DNA of 32,327 nucleotides from Streptomycetaceae bacterium (GTDB lineage: Bacteria > Actinomycetota > Actinomycetes > Nanopelagicales > Nanopelagicaceae). Under the pieces are notes generated by a model. It was not told the origin of the DNA. It did no database searches and worked only from the letters and a program-made list of their open reading frames with translations. Position numbers and translations under genes: made by a program. How positions within the stretch are numbered: the stretch's first letter is position 1; every line of letters starts with the position of its first letter. The DNA lies in assembly GCA_900298985.1 (NCBI GenBank), contig OMHY01000012.1, positions 1 through 32,327 on the forward strand, given 5' to 3'. Shown one piece after another: positions 21,989 to 32,327 of this stretch.

Positions 21989-22951
21989 AATTAAAGCTTC
22001 TTTTGCAACGCCATTTGGTAAATCAGATAAATACTTAATCGCTTTTTGCGCATGTTGATTTACTATCTTATTAGCTGCTGCTAGAGCATCATGGTTTCTA
22101 AGTTGTTTTAATACCTCTTTTAATTCTTTTTCATTTGTAATTGGACCAGATAATTGCTTTTTCAAACTCTTGGTGGCAGGTATTTTTCCAGTTAAAATCA
22201 ATAATGTGACGAGAGTAGGAACGCCTTCCCGTAAATCAGTGCCGGGAGTTTTCCCAGACTTAGCGCTACTACTTTCAATATCAATTAGGTCATCTGCAAG
22301 TTGAAATACCAATCCCATCTCTTCCCCATATTTAGCAAGGGTGTTTGTTATATTTTCATTTGCTCCGGCAAACATCGCCCCAAATCTTGCACTGGTAGAA
22401 AGTAGAGAGGCGGTTTTATCTGCAATAATTTTTAAATATAAATCTAAATCATATTTTGAATTTTCACTTGCTAAAGTTTCATTTATTTGACCAACCACTA
22501 ATCTTTCAAAAGTTTTGGCTTGCAATCTAACCGCTTCTGGTCCTAGATCAGCTAGGATTAGTGAGGTTTTGGCAAATATATAATCACCAGTCAATATCGC
22601 AACTGTATTTCCCCATCGATTATTGGCACTTGGTACACCTCTTCTTTTTGGTGCATCATCCATAACGTCATCGTGATACAAAGTAGCGACATGGGTTAAT
22701 TCGCAGACTACAGCGGCATCTATAATTTGTGAAAGATTCTTATCTCTTGATTTTCCAAAATGTGAAGCAAGCAAAGTTAAGAGTGGTCTAACTCTTTTAC
22801 CGCCAGCACCTATTAAATGCCTAGAGGTTTCAACTGCAAAAGGATAATTTCCTTTTATTGCTTGATCTAATCTTTTTTCAACTAGTCTTAATTCTGAAAC
22901 CAGAGATTTTGATAATTTCTTATCGAGGTCCGGTAGTCCAAGATTCCTCAT
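21953..22951 (-). CDS. Long-chain trans-polyprenyl diphosphate synthase
   Basis: A protein of 332 residues of the IspA/IspB superfamily. It adds isopentenyl units to allylic diphosphates. GGKRVRPLL (50-58) opens the IPP site; the first aspartate-rich motif is DDVMDD (94-99), and the second is DDLID (220-224). The residues before the first motif (ATLYH) are small enough to permit a long chain, consistent with heptaprenyl to nonaprenyl products for menaquinone. The gene starts 9 bp after nuoN and is very probably the last gene of the complex I operon; in Actinobacteria this neighbour (often called grcC) is common. Exact chain length is not readable. It overlaps rarD tail to tail by 36 bp. Confidence 0.9.
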   Translation of the reverse strand: MRNLGLPDLDKKLSKSLVSELRLVEKRLDQAIKGNYPFAVETSRHLIGAGGKRVRPLLTLLASHFGKSRDKNLSQIIDAAVVCELTHVATLYHDDVMDDAPKRRGVPSANNRWGNTVAILTGDYIFAKTSLILADLGPEAVRLQAKTFERLVVGQINETLASENSKYDLDLYLKIIADKTASLLSTSARFGAMFAGANENITNTLAKYGEEMGLVFQLADDLIDIESSSAKSGKTPGTDLREGVPTLVTLLILTGKIPATKSLKKQLSGPITNEKELKEVLKQLRNHDALAAANKIVNQHAQKAIKYLSDLPNGVAKEALILLTESIVNRSA

Positions 22952-22960
22952 GCTCTAACG

Positions 22961-24481
22961 CTATCGGATAAAGGTCTGAAATGTATTGCTGAAATCAATT
23001 AAGAGTGATGGCGCTACTCCAATTACAATGGTAAAAAGTGCTGTGATTGCAAGAGTAACTCGAGTTGCAATTGAGGGCACACTAACAGTAACTGAACTCG
23101 CTGGTGTGGTCGATAAGTAGATTTGAACAATAATTCTTAAATAGGCATAAGCAGCAATTGCACTAGCAATTACCGCTGCCAAAACTAACCACCAATTTCC
23201 AGTTACAAAAACTGCGGTAAATAGATTGAATTTCGCTACAAATCCAGAGGTTAGAGGTATTCCGGTAAAGCTGAGTAAAAATATTGAAATTACACCAGCC
23301 AATAAAGGAGATTTCTTAGACAATCCAGCCCAACGGTTAGTATCTCCTACTTCTCCCACTGAATCTCTAATTAAGCTCATAGCACCAAAAATTCCTATTG
23401 TGGCAACACCATAAGTAATTAAATAAAACAAGGTGGAGATTAAAGTTACCTTAGTTAAGGAAACTATAGCTAAAATTAAAAATCCAGAGTGAGCAATTGA
23501 GGAATACGCCAAGATTCTTTTACCATCTCTTTGAACAACTGTTCCAATAGCACCGACAAACATAGAAATAACAGCAGCTCCAATAACCAAAGGTTTCCAA
23601 CTAGTAACAGCTAAATCAAATCCCACATAAAAAATTCTTAAGAATGCTCCAAAGCCAGCAACCTTAACCACTGATGCCATAAAGCCAGTGATTGGCGTAG
23701 GAGCTCCTTGATATACATCTGGTACCCAAGAATGAAAAGGAGCGGTACCAGTTTTAAACAACAACCCAATTAATACTAAAGCAATTCCTAAGATTAAAAG
23801 ATAACTATTGTTATTGGACCCAGTAATTGAAGAATTAATACCAGTTAAAGTTAGTGATCCGGAATATCCATAAAGTAGAGCTGCCCCAAATAAAAAGATG
23901 GCTGAAGCTAAAGCGCCGAGTAGAAAATACTTTAGCGCTGCTTCTTGAGATAGTAACCTTCTTCTGCGAGATAATCCCACCATTAAATAAAGTGGCAATG
24001 ATAAAAGTTCTAAAGCTACAAAAAGAGTAATAAAGTCATTTGCGACTACAAATAGCAATGCTCCAGATAAGGAAAATAACGCTAAGGAATAAACCTCTGA
24101 TTGAAAACGTCCTGCTTTCAATGAGACTCTTTCTTCATTTGAACCAGGCAGTGCTGATGCTTGCGCAACAAATTGATCTTTATCAACTAAGAAAACCATG
24201 GAAAGAAATGCTAAAACTAAAATAGTGCCTTGTAAGAAAATTCCCGCTCGGTCAATTGTTACAGAACCAATTGCAGCGTGCGCCGTGGTTTTATGCTGTT
24301 CCTTCAAAACACAGGCAAAAGCAATGATAAGTGAGCCAAATGAGAGAGCTGAAGAAGCAGTTCTTCTTAAGCTATTAGGAAGAAAGGCTTCAGCTAATAC
24401 AGCTATTAAAGCACCTGCCAATAAAACTAAAATTGGAGATAGCGCCCAGTAATCTAAGTGCGGAGCATTTAATGTAGCCAT
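22961..24481 (-). CDS. nuoN: NADH-quinone oxidoreductase subunit N
   Basis: One of three antiporter-like proton-pumping subunits of the complex I membrane arm, with about 14 helices. The start is set at the ATG at 24481 (506 residues), which has AGGG 6 nt upstream and lies 7 bp after nuoM; the track's longer form would overlap nuoM. It shows the conserved helix FVALELLSLPLYLMVG (glutamate pair region), the lysine-bearing segment FKTGTAPFHSWVPDVYQGAPTP and SIAHSGF, as expected of NuoN. It is followed by the polyprenyl synthase 9 bp later. Confidence 0.96.
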   Translation of the reverse strand: MATLNAPHLDYWALSPILVLLAGALIAVLAEAFLPNSLRRTASSALSFGSLIIAFACVLKEQHKTTAHAAIGSVTIDRAGIFLQGTILVLAFLSMVFLVDKDQFVAQASALPGSNEERVSLKAGRFQSEVYSLALFSLSGALLFVVANDFITLFVALELLSLPLYLMVGLSRRRRLLSQEAALKYFLLGALASAIFLFGAALLYGYSGSLTLTGINSSITGSNNNSYLLILGIALVLIGLLFKTGTAPFHSWVPDVYQGAPTPITGFMASVVKVAGFGAFLRIFYVGFDLAVTSWKPLVIGAAVISMFVGAIGTVVQRDGKRILAYSSIAHSGFLILAIVSLTKVTLISTLFYLITYGVATIGIFGAMSLIRDSVGEVGDTNRWAGLSKKSPLLAGVISIFLLSFTGIPLTSGFVAKFNLFTAVFVTGNWWLVLAAVIASAIAAYAYLRIIVQIYLSTTPASSVTVSVPSIATRVTLAITALFTIVIGVAPSLLIDFSNTFQTFIR

Positions 24482-24488
24482 TATTTCC

Positions 24489-25991
24489 CTACCTCGCCTT
24501 CGGTGCTGGATCTGCATTGACCACATGGGAGAGCACCGAAGTGGTCGAAGAATTTAAAGTATGCAAAATTGGTTTTGGATAAAATCCAAAAAATACAATA
24601 GCTACAATTACTGGAACCATAACTATCTTTTCTCTTAAATTTAAATCAGAGATATTTGAATTTTCGGATCTTAACTCACCATGCACCGCTTTTTGAATCA
24701 TTAACAATATATAGAGCGCTGCCAAAATAATGGCGGTGGTTCCAATAATTGCCAATATTGGATGAACAGTAAAAGTTCCAATTAATACTAAAAATTCACT
24801 TACAAAGCTGGATAAACCTGGAAGTGCTAATCCCGATAGTCCAGCGATAAATAACATCCAACCTAATACTGGTGTGACTCTTTGCAGCCCACCAAATTCA
24901 TTTATAGCGCTAGTGCCTCTGCGACTTGTTAACCAACCGCCTAATATAAATAAGGCAGCTGTGGTAAATGCATGGTTAAACATATAGAAGGAGGATCCAG
25001 TTACACCTTGAGAAGTGAAAGCAAAAATTCCTAAAATAATAAATCCAAAGTGAGAGATTGAGGTCCAACCAACTAATACTGGAATTTCTTTTTGTGCAAT
25101 TGCAGCAAACGCGCCATAAATTATGGAAATTATGGCAAAGATTGAGATTGTAAAACTAAATGTTTTAGAGGCATGGGGGAATAGTTGCAAGCAAAATCTC
25201 AATGCCCCATAAGTTCCAACTTTATCTAATATGCCAAGAAGCATAATTGAAGTACTAGGGGTAGCTGTTTTAGCTACCGCTGGTAGCCAGGTGTGAAATG
25301 GCCACAAAGGTGCTTTAATCGCAAAAGCCAAAAAGAACCCTAAAAATAATAGGTTTTGCACTGTACTTGGAATAGCGATTTGAGAAAGTTGATTAATATC
25401 AAAACTTACTACTCCATGATTAATGCCTTCATAAAACAAGCCAATTAATGCCACCAACATCACTAGGCCACCAAATAATCCATACAAAAGGAATTTAGTA
25501 GCAGCGGCAACTCTCTCGCCATGCCCAAATCCAGCAATCAAGAAATAAACTGGTACTAACATCACTTCAAACAAAATATAAAAATAGAAGATATCTGTGG
25601 CGCTAAAAATTGCAACCCCAAAACTTTCCAACATTAAAATTAAGAAGTAATAGGTAGTTATTGAAAAACGCCCACCCTCTCCTTCTTTCCAACTCGCCAA
25701 AATTACTATAGGTGTGAGTAGAGTAGTCATTAAAACTAAAATCAAAGATAAACCATCTACACCTACTGCATAATTGATATGGATAAATTTAATCCAGGAA
25801 TGAGATTCAACAAATTGATAGCCAGAATTACCAGAATGAAAACTTATTGCTACCCATATTGAAATCGCTGTCTCAATTAGGGAGATAGCTAAAGCTACAG
25901 ATCTAATTTTTTTGGAATCATTTTTTGGTACTAAATAAAGTGCCAAGCCACCAAGTACTGGAACAATGGATAATATAGTTAGCAGGCTCAT
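24489..25991 (-). CDS. nuoM: NADH-quinone oxidoreductase subunit M
   Basis: Antiporter-like proton channel subunit in the membrane arm. The ATG at 25991 (500 residues) overlaps the nuoL stop as ATGA, which points to coupled translation; the TTG start of the track lies inside nuoL and is rejected. Motifs include [18 protein letters not shown] with the key glutamate, [21 protein letters not shown] with the channel lysine and histidine, and [11 protein letters not shown]. The length fits the family. Confidence 0.96.
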   Translation of the reverse strand: MSLLTILSIVPVLGGLALYLVPKNDSKKIRSVALAISLIETAISIWVAISFHSGNSGYQFVESHSWIKFIHINYAVGVDGLSLILVLMTTLLTPIVILASWKEGEGGRFSITTYYFLILMLESFGVAIFSATDIFYFYILFEVMLVPVYFLIAGFGHGERVAAATKFLLYGLFGGLVMLVALIGLFYEGINHGVVSFDINQLSQIAIPSTVQNLLFLGFFLAFAIKAPLWPFHTWLPAVAKTATPSTSIMLLGILDKVGTYGALRFCLQLFPHASKTFSFTISIFAIISIIYGAFAAIAQKEIPVLVGWTSISHFGFIILGIFAFTSQGVTGSSFYMFNHAFTTAALFILGGWLTSRRGTSAINEFGGLQRVTPVLGWMLFIAGLSGLALPGLSSFVSEFLVLIGTFTVHPILAIIGTTAIILAALYILLMIQKAVHGELRSENSNISDLNLREKIVMVPVIVAIVFFGFYPKPILHTLNSSTTSVLSHVVNADPAPKAR

Positions 25992-27877
25992 AACTTCACC
26001 AACCAAACTGCTAATAACAGCATTAACAACCCCACGCTCATTACCAAGGCATAACTTCTAACATAACCATTTTGAATTTTTCTAATTCCAAAGGAAAGTC
26101 CGGAAACCATTTTCCCAACTCCATTTACCGCACCATCTACAACTTTTTGATCTATTTCATCTACCGTCAAAACCAGTTGGTTTCCAGGCTTCATTAATAC
26201 CGCTTCATTAAATGCATCTTGATACAAATCTTTACGTGCTGCTCTGGTAAAGATTGAAACTTTTTCTGGCGCACTTTCTGGCACTTCTCGATATTTAATT
26301 ACTGCCCAGATAACTCCAAATAAGACAACTCCCAATGTAATTAAAGTTAATAAAATTGGCGAAATTCGATCTTTGTTTTCCGCTAAATGAGTGGAATTTA
26401 CAACCGGGGCCAGCCAATTTACTAAAGCTCCTCCCCAACTTAATAGAAAACCGGCGCTGATAGAGCCAATTGCTAATATCGCCATTGGAATCCACATTAA
26501 CGCTGGGCTTTCATGAGGATGTACTTCATCTTCCCATCGTGCTTTGCCAGCAAAGGTCATCACAATTACTCGAGTCATATAAAAAGCGGTAATGCCCGCA
26601 CCTAATAAAGCTGCTAATCCAATAATCACTCCAGTAGTTCCGGTGGTATTGAAAGCAGTTGCAATAATTTTATCTTTGGAATAAAAACCAGCAAAAGGTG
26701 GTACACCTAAAATTGCCAAATAACCTAATCCAAAAGTTATGGCAGTTATAGGCATATATTTTCTTAAGTTTCCAAACTTTCTCATATCAACTTGATCATT
26801 AGTTCCATGCATTACAGAACCAGCACCTAAAAACATTCCAGCTTTGAAAAAACCATGTGTTAATAAATGCATAATCGCAAAGGCATAACCAATTGGACCT
26901 AATCCTGAAGCTAAGACCATATAACCTATTTGAGACATAGTAGATGCAGCTAGGGCTTTTTTAATATCATCTTTAGCGGTACCAATAATTGCGCCAAACA
27001 ATAAAGTAATTACACCTACAATTACTACAAGTGTTCTAGCTATTGAACTTGCATCAAAAACAAAATTAGAACGAACAATTAAATAAACACCTGCGGTAAC
27101 CATAGTAGCTGCGTGAATTAATGCTGAGACTGGGGTAGGACCAGCCATCGCATCTCCTAACCAGGATTGCAATGGGAATTGAGCAGATTTACCAGTTGCA
27201 GCTAACAACAACATCGCTCCAAGTCCTAAAATTGCAGCACTTGATGCATGAGGTATTCCAGCTTTTACGCCATCAAAAGTAACTGAACCAAATTGAGTGA
27301 ATGCAATCATAATGGCCAGAGATAAACCAACATCTCCTACTCTATTAGCAATAAATGCTTTGCGGGCAGCTGTGGCATAAGCAGGTCTTTGATTCCAAAA
27401 ACCAATCAATAAGTAGGAAGCAAGTCCCACACCTTCCCAACCCACATATAGATTTAGATAGGAATTACCTAAAACTAATAACAACATAGCTGCAATAAAC
27501 AAATTCAAATAAGCAAAAAATCTTCTTCGGTCATGGTCATGTTCCATATAAGCAATAGAATAGATATGAATTAGAGAACCAACGCCAGTAATGAGTAAAA
27601 CAAAAGCGATGGAGAGTTGGTCAAGCAATAAGGCGGCATCAACCTGTAGGCCACCAACATGCACCCATTCAAATAGATGATCAGTTAATGCTCTATTTTC
27701 ATTTGCACGTTTATGCATAGCGAGAAATTCCAATAAACCAATTACAAAAGTTGATATTGAAATCAAAGTAGCAAAAATATGACCCCAGGAATTAGCTGCC
27801 TTGCCAAGCAATAGCAATAATCCAGCGCTAAATAAAGGTAGTGCAATTAATAAGCCGATTAAATTAGTGTTGTTCAT
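25988..27877 (-). CDS. nuoL: NADH-quinone oxidoreductase subunit L
   Basis: The largest membrane-arm subunit (629 residues), the distal antiporter-like pump, which carries the long lateral helix at its C-terminus. It contains [19 protein letters not shown] with the essential glutamate, [33 protein letters not shown] (core proton channel) and [12 protein letters not shown]. The ATG has GAGG about 9 nt upstream, overlapping the nuoK stop region; 6 bp separate the genes. Confidence 0.97.
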   Translation of the reverse strand: MNNTNLIGLLIALPLFSAGLLLLLGKAANSWGHIFATLISISTFVIGLLEFLAMHKRANENRALTDHLFEWVHVGGLQVDAALLLDQLSIAFVLLITGVGSLIHIYSIAYMEHDHDRRRFFAYLNLFIAAMLLLVLGNSYLNLYVGWEGVGLASYLLIGFWNQRPAYATAARKAFIANRVGDVGLSLAIMIAFTQFGSVTFDGVKAGIPHASSAAILGLGAMLLLAATGKSAQFPLQSWLGDAMAGPTPVSALIHAATMVTAGVYLIVRSNFVFDASSIARTLVVIVGVITLLFGAIIGTAKDDIKKALAASTMSQIGYMVLASGLGPIGYAFAIMHLLTHGFFKAGMFLGAGSVMHGTNDQVDMRKFGNLRKYMPITAITFGLGYLAILGVPPFAGFYSKDKIIATAFNTTGTTGVIIGLAALLGAGITAFYMTRVIVMTFAGKARWEDEVHPHESPALMWIPMAILAIGSISAGFLLSWGGALVNWLAPVVNSTHLAENKDRISPILLTLITLGVVLFGVIWAVIKYREVPESAPEKVSIFTRAARKDLYQDAFNEAVLMKPGNQLVLTVDEIDQKVVDGAVNGVGKMVSGLSFGIRKIQNGYVRSYALVMSVGLLMLLLAVWLVKL

Positions 27878-27883
27878 TAATTA

Positions 27884-28183
27884 TTACCTCTTCAACAAAC
27901 TTGCATCATCTACAGATGCAGATCGGCGGGTTCGATAAATTGTGACAATAATTGCAAGTCCCACAACAACTTCACATGCAGCAATTACCATTGTGAAGAA
28001 AGATGCAACTTGTCCATCAAGTCCACCATTGGTTCTGGAAAATGTTACAAAAGCTAAATTGGCTGCATTTAACATCAATTCAATAGACATAAAAACAATA
28101 ATTGCATTTCGCCTTATTAAAACTCCGGCAATACCAATAGTAAATAAAATTGCAGACAAATAAAGATAATTTGAGATATCCAT
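27884..28183 (-). CDS. nuoK: NADH-quinone oxidoreductase subunit K
   Basis: A protein of 99 residues and three helices. The two conserved membrane glutamates are visible, in [15 protein letters not shown] and [10 protein letters not shown], which belong to the proton path next to the quinone chamber. The ATG follows the nuoJ stop immediately (TAAATG), with GGAGG 5 nt before it. Size and residues are normal. Confidence 0.97.
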   Translation of the reverse strand: MDISNYLYLSAILFTIGIAGVLIRRNAIIVFMSIELMLNAANLAFVTFSRTNGGLDGQVASFFTMVIAACEVVVGLAIIVTIYRTRRSASVDDASLLKR

Positions 28184-28981
28184 TTAATCCTCCACCTCTT
28201 CATTAGATTGCAATTCAAATTTATCACTCGATAAAATTTCGCCTCTTGCTTCCAACGTCTTGGAGATTGATTGGGTAGCGATTGAGCCATCTGGTAACAA
28301 ACCTGGTACATCTACTGCATTATGCAAAGCATAAATTCCTGGAGCAGGTAGACCGGCGGCCTTTGATTTATCCCCTTGTCTAAATCTCAAAGCGGATAAT
28401 TCTTTTTGAGTAATTTGATGATTCTTTTGACTATGTGCCAAAACCATTGCACCTAAGGCAGCGGTAATCAAAAGTGCCGAAACCACCTCAAAAGCCCAAA
28501 CATAATCAGTGAACAATAAGGTTGCGATGCCTTGAACATTTCCCGCCACATTAGCAGTATCTAATCCAACAGCAGGTTTTGCTACTGTAGCTCTGGCAAT
28601 TAAGGACGTGAACAATCCACCGATACCAACTGAAATTAAAATTGCAGCAGTTTTTTGCCCTTTAATAGTTTCTTTTAAGGAATCAGAACTATCTACTCCT
28701 ACTAACATTAATATAAATAGAAATAACATCATTACCGCTCCGGTATAAACCACAATTTGCACAATTCCCAAGAACAAGGCCTGTTGAGCAATGAAAAATA
28801 TTGCTAGTGAAATCATTATCCAAGCTAGAAAGAGTGCGCTATGCACCGCTTTCTTCACAAAGACCATAGCCAATGCGGCTAAAACTACTAATGGCGCTAA
28901 CACCCAGAATAAAATTGCCTCTGGTTTGTGTGTAGTTCCTAGTTGTAAAGCCGCAACTAAAAATCCTAAATTAATTGGCAA
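28184..28981 (-). CDS. nuoJ: NADH-quinone oxidoreductase subunit J
   Basis: A protein of 265 residues with five N-terminal helices; [23 protein letters not shown] is the hallmark helix 3 with its pi-bulge region. A hydrophilic C-terminal extension of about 80 residues is typical of actinobacterial NuoJ. The start is a TTG at 28981, supported by AGGAG 6 nt upstream and by the absence of a nearby in-frame ATG; it overlaps nuoI by 11 bp. Confidence 0.94.
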   Translation of the reverse strand: MPINLGFLVAALQLGTTHKPEAILFWVLAPLVVLAALAMVFVKKAVHSALFLAWIMISLAIFFIAQQALFLGIVQIVVYTGAVMMLFLFILMLVGVDSSDSLKETIKGQKTAAILISVGIGGLFTSLIARATVAKPAVGLDTANVAGNVQGIATLLFTDYVWAFEVVSALLITAALGAMVLAHSQKNHQITQKELSALRFRQGDKSKAAGLPAPGIYALHNAVDVPGLLPDGSIATQSISKTLEARGEILSSDKFELQSNEEVED

Positions 28982-29597
28982 GTTTATCTCCTACCTCTTG
29001 ATCCGGATGTGTAGAAGTCACTTCGCCCCGATAATAAGAATGGTGATCAGCTCCAGGATACATTGGATGAGGAGGTGGCAACATGCCGTTGCGTAATGGA
29101 GCCAATAGATCTTCTTTTTCAAATATTAGTTTTTCTCGAGTGCTATCTGCTAGTTCATATTCATTGGTCATGGTCAACGCTCGGGTAGGGCAAGCTTCAA
29201 TGCATAATCCACAAAAAATACATCGTAAATAATTAATTTGATAAACCTTGCCATATCTTTCACCCGGGGAATATCTCTGGGCATCAGTGTTGTCTGCACC
29301 TTGCACAAAAATTGCATCTGCTGGACAAGCCCAAGCACAAAGTTCACAGCCCACACATTTTTCAAGTCCATCTGCATATCTATTTAGTTGATGTCTACCG
29401 TGGAATCTTTCAGCAGTGGGCTCTTTTACTTCTGGATATTGAACAGTATTGACTTTTTTAAACATAGTTTTAAAAGTTATCCAAAAGCCTTGTAGTTGTT
29501 TTGGCAAGGAGGCGGGACCGGTCTCAGTTAATTTCTTTTGCTCAGTCACCGCTTTTTCCAATTCCACCTTTTGGGAAATCATAGGATCATTACTCAT
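28971..29597 (-). CDS. nuoI: NADH-quinone oxidoreductase subunit I (two 4Fe-4S clusters)
   Basis: A peripheral-arm ferredoxin-like subunit of 208 residues that passes electrons toward the quinone site. Two complete CxxCxxCxxxCP motifs are visible: C81, C84, C87, C91 ([12 protein letters not shown]) and C126, C129, C132, C136 ([12 protein letters not shown]). The N-terminal amphipathic stretch (about 35-50) lies on the membrane. The ATG sits inside the end of nuoH (8-bp overlap) and has a perfect AGGAGGT 7 nt upstream. Confidence 0.97.
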   Translation of the reverse strand: MSNDPMISQKVELEKAVTEQKKLTETGPASLPKQLQGFWITFKTMFKKVNTVQYPEVKEPTAERFHGRHQLNRYADGLEKCVGCELCAWACPADAIFVQGADNTDAQRYSPGERYGKVYQINYLRCIFCGLCIEACPTRALTMTNEYELADSTREKLIFEKEDLLAPLRNGMLPPPHPMYPGADHHSYYRGEVTSTHPDQEVGDKLAN

Positions 29598-30834
29598 CTA
29601 ATTGACCTCCTACCCGATTCAAATCTTTTTCCGACTGAAATGTTAATTGAGGCAATGGAAAATCAACTGGTTCAAATTCCATTTCATCAAATGCTTTTTG
29701 TTTCTTTTGTTTTAATTTATCTCGGAAAGTTACCACTATAAAAGTTACTAAAACCAAAGTAACTAATAATGCTATGTAATAAATTTTAGAGGTATTTTCG
29801 ATTTGCAATGTTCTAATGGTAGATACAACTAAAATCCAAATCAGATTTACTGGAATCAAAATCTTCCAACCAAATTGCATAAATTGGTCATAGCGCAATC
29901 TTGGAAGTGTGCCACGCAACCAAACAAATACAAAGAAAAATGTAAATAACTTGGCAAAGAACCAAATTAGAGTGAACCAACCACCTAACCAGTTCTCGGT
30001 AAATCCAAGACCAGGAAGAGCGTGGTAGCCACCTAAAAATAAAGTAGTTGCTAGCGCTGAAACACCAATTAAATTCACATATTCAGCTAAAAAGAAAAGT
30101 GCAAACTTTAGAGAGGAATATTCAGTGTGGAAACCACCTACTAACTCACCTTCCGCTTCCGCTAAATCAAATGGTGCACGGTTTGTTTCACCTACCATTG
30201 AAATTGCATATATAGCAAAGGAAGGCAATAACTTTATAATAAACCAACCATGATTTTGTGAATCCACAATATCTCCGGTAGACATTGAACCTGACAAAAT
30301 AAATACTGCAACTAAAGATAATCCCATAGCTACTTCATAAGAAATAACTTGAGCACTTGAGCGAAGCCCACCTAACAATGGGTAGGTTGAACCGGAAGAC
30401 CAACCGGCCAAAACAATTCCATAAACCCCAACTGATGCCACTGCTAATATATAAAGCACACCAACTGGTAAATCAGTTAATTGCATAATAGTCTGATGGT
30501 GGAAAAAAGAAACTTTTCCAGTTAATGGGATTACTGCAAAAGAAAGAAAACAAGTTGTAGCACTTATCACTGGTGCAAGAGTGAATACAATTTTATCTGC
30601 CGCTTCCGGAATAATATCTTCCTTGAGCGCTAATTTAACTCCATCTGCTAGACCTTGAATTATTCCAAATGGACCAACTCGGTTTGGGCCAAGTCGCATT
30701 TGCATTCGAGCCACAATTCTACGTTCCCCCCATACTGAAAGAATCGTAAAAACTACACAAACTGCAAATACTAAAATTCCTTTAAGCAGAATAATCCACC
30801 CGGGATCTTTTCCAATTAATGAAGAAGCATTCAT
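29590..30834 (-). CDS. nuoH: NADH-quinone oxidoreductase subunit H
   Basis: A protein of 414 residues that joins the two arms and forms part of the quinone chamber. It shows the conserved [15 protein letters not shown] loop, [26 protein letters not shown] (the family's most conserved loop) and [17 protein letters not shown]. The charged C-terminal tail after the last helix is an actinobacterial feature. The ATG overlaps the nuoG stop by 4 bp (ATGA). Confidence 0.97.
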   Translation of the reverse strand: MNASSLIGKDPGWIILLKGILVFAVCVVFTILSVWGERRIVARMQMRLGPNRVGPFGIIQGLADGVKLALKEDIIPEAADKIVFTLAPVISATTCFLSFAVIPLTGKVSFFHHQTIMQLTDLPVGVLYILAVASVGVYGIVLAGWSSGSTYPLLGGLRSSAQVISYEVAMGLSLVAVFILSGSMSTGDIVDSQNHGWFIIKLLPSFAIYAISMVGETNRAPFDLAEAEGELVGGFHTEYSSLKFALFFLAEYVNLIGVSALATTLFLGGYHALPGLGFTENWLGGWFTLIWFFAKLFTFFFVFVWLRGTLPRLRYDQFMQFGWKILIPVNLIWILVVSTIRTLQIENTSKIYYIALLVTLVLVTFIVVTFRDKLKQKKQKAFDEMEFEPVDFPLPQLTFQSEKDLNRVGGQLDE

Positions 30835-32327
30835 GCTTTAACCACCTTTACTTCTCCGCTGACTAAACCAAGTGAATTAATTACTTGAGAACCAATTGAA
30901 TTTCTCATCACTGTTAGGCAATTTTCCGCAGCAGGTACCACAGCAACTGGCAAAAATATTTCGCCTCGCTCTGATGAGATTTTAATTTTCTCTCCATCAT
31001 TAATTCCAATTTTATTTGCAGTGTTTTGATTTATATAAGCAACTGCTGGGCGTGCAGTTTGAGCTAAATTGTCTTCTCCAATTTGGAGTGAGCCGCAATC
31101 TAACAATGCACGATGGGAATCAAGTAGGTAACTATTATTTTGCGAGTTAGGGAGAGAGTTTTGTGAAATGTATTCAACTTTTTCTCCATCCCAAATCCCA
31201 ATACTTTCAATTTCTTTTCCTGCAGCGGAAACAGAAGTTAATCCAATTGATTTTCCAAATGCCTCTGAGAGCAAAGTTAGTACGCGACAATCACTGCGCA
31301 AAGTTGCAGAAACAACTGCTTTGGTAAATTTTCTAGATTTGCCTTGCCAATCTTGAAATGATCCACTTTTCTCAGTTACCGCTGCGACTGGTAGTACTAC
31401 ATCTGCTAAAGCGGTAACACTGGAATGAGCTATTTCCAGAGATACTATAAAACTCTTACTGCTAGCTAATTGGCTGAGTGCATCCCCATCAATATCCATC
31501 GGATCTAGACCACCAACTAATAGGCCTTCTAATTCGCCGGTAACTAATCCAGAAAGAATCTCAGAGGTACTACGCCCAATTGTTGCAGGTAAATTATTTA
31601 CTCCCCAAACTGTTTGCATATCAATACGTGCAGAATTTTCAGATACTGGGCGACCACCTGGTAACAAATTACCCATTGCCCCTGCAAACAATGCACCACG
31701 TTCTCCCGCTCTGCGTGGCACCCAACCAATTTTGCAATTTGTTTTTTGTGCTAATTGATAAATAGCACTTAATAACCCAGGTGTTTCGGCGGCTCTTTCT
31801 CCCACCAAAATCAAAGATTTAGCGGTAAGTTCACCTAAATTGTTTAAAGCTGTTATTTGATCTCCAGCTGTAGCCGGAATGTATTCTGCATTTAATTTTT
31901 CACTGCCTCTGGAAAAATAAGATGAAATTGTAGTAATTTTTAATTTACGCTTTAAATTATTTTTACGAAGTCTTAAAAATACAATGGGTGATTCATCCTC
32001 TGGTTCAAATGCAACCAAAACTACTCGATCACTTTGGTCAATATCTCTATATCCAGTATTTGAAAATATAATTTGCTTAGCTAAGAATTCACTTTCTTCA
32101 GCACTATGGCTTCGAGCGCGAAAATCAATATCATTTGTATTTAGTACTATGCGTGCAAATTTTGAGTAAGCATATGAATCTTCTACTGTTAAACGCCCAC
32201 CAGTAAGAACTGCATTTCTTTTTCCTTTAAGACCAGCTACTGCTAACGCTATTGCTTGTGGCCAAGATGCTTCCTCTAACTCTCCCGCAGCATTTCGGAT
32301 TAATGGATTTTGAATTCTCTCTGGGGA
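30831..32327 (-). CDS. nuoG: NADH-quinone oxidoreductase subunit G, C-terminal part (runs off the right edge)
   Basis: The track starts this ORF at an internal TTG (32018), but the frame is open to the window end. The added codons read [26 protein letters not shown] and so on, which is standard actinobacterial NuoG. About 499 codons are present, covering the molybdopterin-oxidoreductase-like domain ([16 protein letters not shown]) and the C-terminal molybdopterin-dinucleotide-binding-like barrel ([19 protein letters not shown]). The N-terminal ferredoxin domain with its iron-sulphur cysteines lies outside. NuoG belongs to the NADH-oxidising module; the operon promoter and nuoA-F must be to the right. 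Confidence 0.95.
   Translation of the reverse strand, partial: SPERIQNPLIRNAAGELEEASWPQAIALAVAGLKGKRNAVLTGGRLTVEDSYAYSKFARIVLNTNDIDFRARSHSAEESEFLAKQIIFSNTGYRDIDQSDRVVLVAFEPEDESPIVFLRLRKNNLKRKLKITTISSYFSRGSEKLNAEYIPATAGDQITALNNLGELTAKSLILVGERAAETPGLLSAIYQLAQKTNCKIGWVPRRAGERGALFAGAMGNLLPGGRPVSENSARIDMQTVWGVNNLPATIGRSTSEILSGLVTGELEGLLVGGLDPMDIDGDALSQLASSKSFIVSLEIAHSSVTALADVVLPVAAVTEKSGSFQDWQGKSRKFTKAVVSATLRSDCRVLTLLSEAFGKSIGLTSVSAAGKEIESIGIWDGEKVEYISQNSLPNSQNNSYLLDSHRALLDCGSLQIGEDNLAQTARPAVAYINQNTANKIGINDGEKIKISSERGEIFLPVAVVPAAENCLTVMRNSIGSQVINSLGLVSGEVKVVKA

Noticed and set aside
24482-24526. 15-residue extension of NuoN
   Set aside because: It overlaps nuoM; the ATG at 24481 has a Shine-Dalgarno and gives a normal NuoN N-terminus.
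30831-32018. Complete 395-aa protein starting at TTG 32018
   Set aside because: The reading frame continues to the window edge with strong NuoG sequence, so this is only the 3' part of nuoG.
1-32327. Mobile element, prophage, CRISPR array, defence or toxin-antitoxin system
   Set aside because: No transposase, integrase, terminal repeats, regular repeat-spacer pattern or defence-type domains were seen on either strand.

Overview
The window is a gene-dense, AT-rich stretch (well under 45% GC by eye) that looks like a streamlined actinobacterial genome. The gene order nuo operon - long-chain polyprenyl diphosphate synthase - yajQ - tRNA-Tyr / tRNA-Thr / tRNA-Met is, from general knowledge, typical of Actinobacteria. 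Protein signatures (class I xylose isomerase with Streptomyces-like residue numbering, actinobacterial GabT and NuoG) agree. Low GC, near-absent intergenic space and many probable leaderless transcripts suggest a free-living planktonic lineage such as the freshwater acI / Nanopelagicales group. That assignment is inference; no rRNA is present to settle it.

Layout, left to right. 1-128: tRNA-Met (cut by the window edge) and tRNA-Thr, both minus. 129-4661: a membrane-anchored dimethylformamidase-beta-like protein, a FUSC-type aromatic exporter-like protein, a CopD-like membrane protein and an aldo/keto reductase. 4663-8110: a complete riboflavin operon ribD-ribE-ribBA-ribH (minus) behind an FMN riboswitch whose closing P1 helix appears to contain the ribD Shine-Dalgarno sequence. 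8180-13843: a potassium-channel-like pore protein with a non-canonical filter, gabT, a divergent Orn/Lys/Arg decarboxylase, an uncharacterised FTR1-like duplicated membrane protein and a Kv-beta-like aldo/keto reductase. 13844-17231: an ABC exporter, a divergent MFS transporter and an unlisted 58-residue single-TM basic protein. 17240-19901: xylB-xylA. 19984-20066: tRNA-Tyr. 20187-21988: half-size TauE/SafE, YajQ, RarD. 21953-32327: polyprenyl diphosphate synthase and nuoN-M-L-K-J-I-H-G (all minus; nuoG runs off the right edge).

Functionally, the right third encodes the membrane arm and part of the peripheral arm of respiratory complex I, with an enzyme that probably makes the prenyl tail of its quinone acceptor directly downstream. 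The riboflavin operon supplies the FMN that complex I also uses (its FMN subunit NuoF is not in the window). The middle supplies carbon and nitrogen entry points: xylose through xylA/xylB, and amines through the decarboxylase and GABA transaminase. No integrase, transposase, CRISPR array, toxin-antitoxin pair or phage gene was seen. I found no clearly new multi-gene system. The most interesting items are the riboswitch with its ribosome-binding site in P1, the channel-like protein with an FSPTD filter, the duplicated FTR1-like permease, and the repeated TANNNT-N6/7-start-codon promoter pattern. There is no gene-free stretch above 300 bases; the longest is 129-317.
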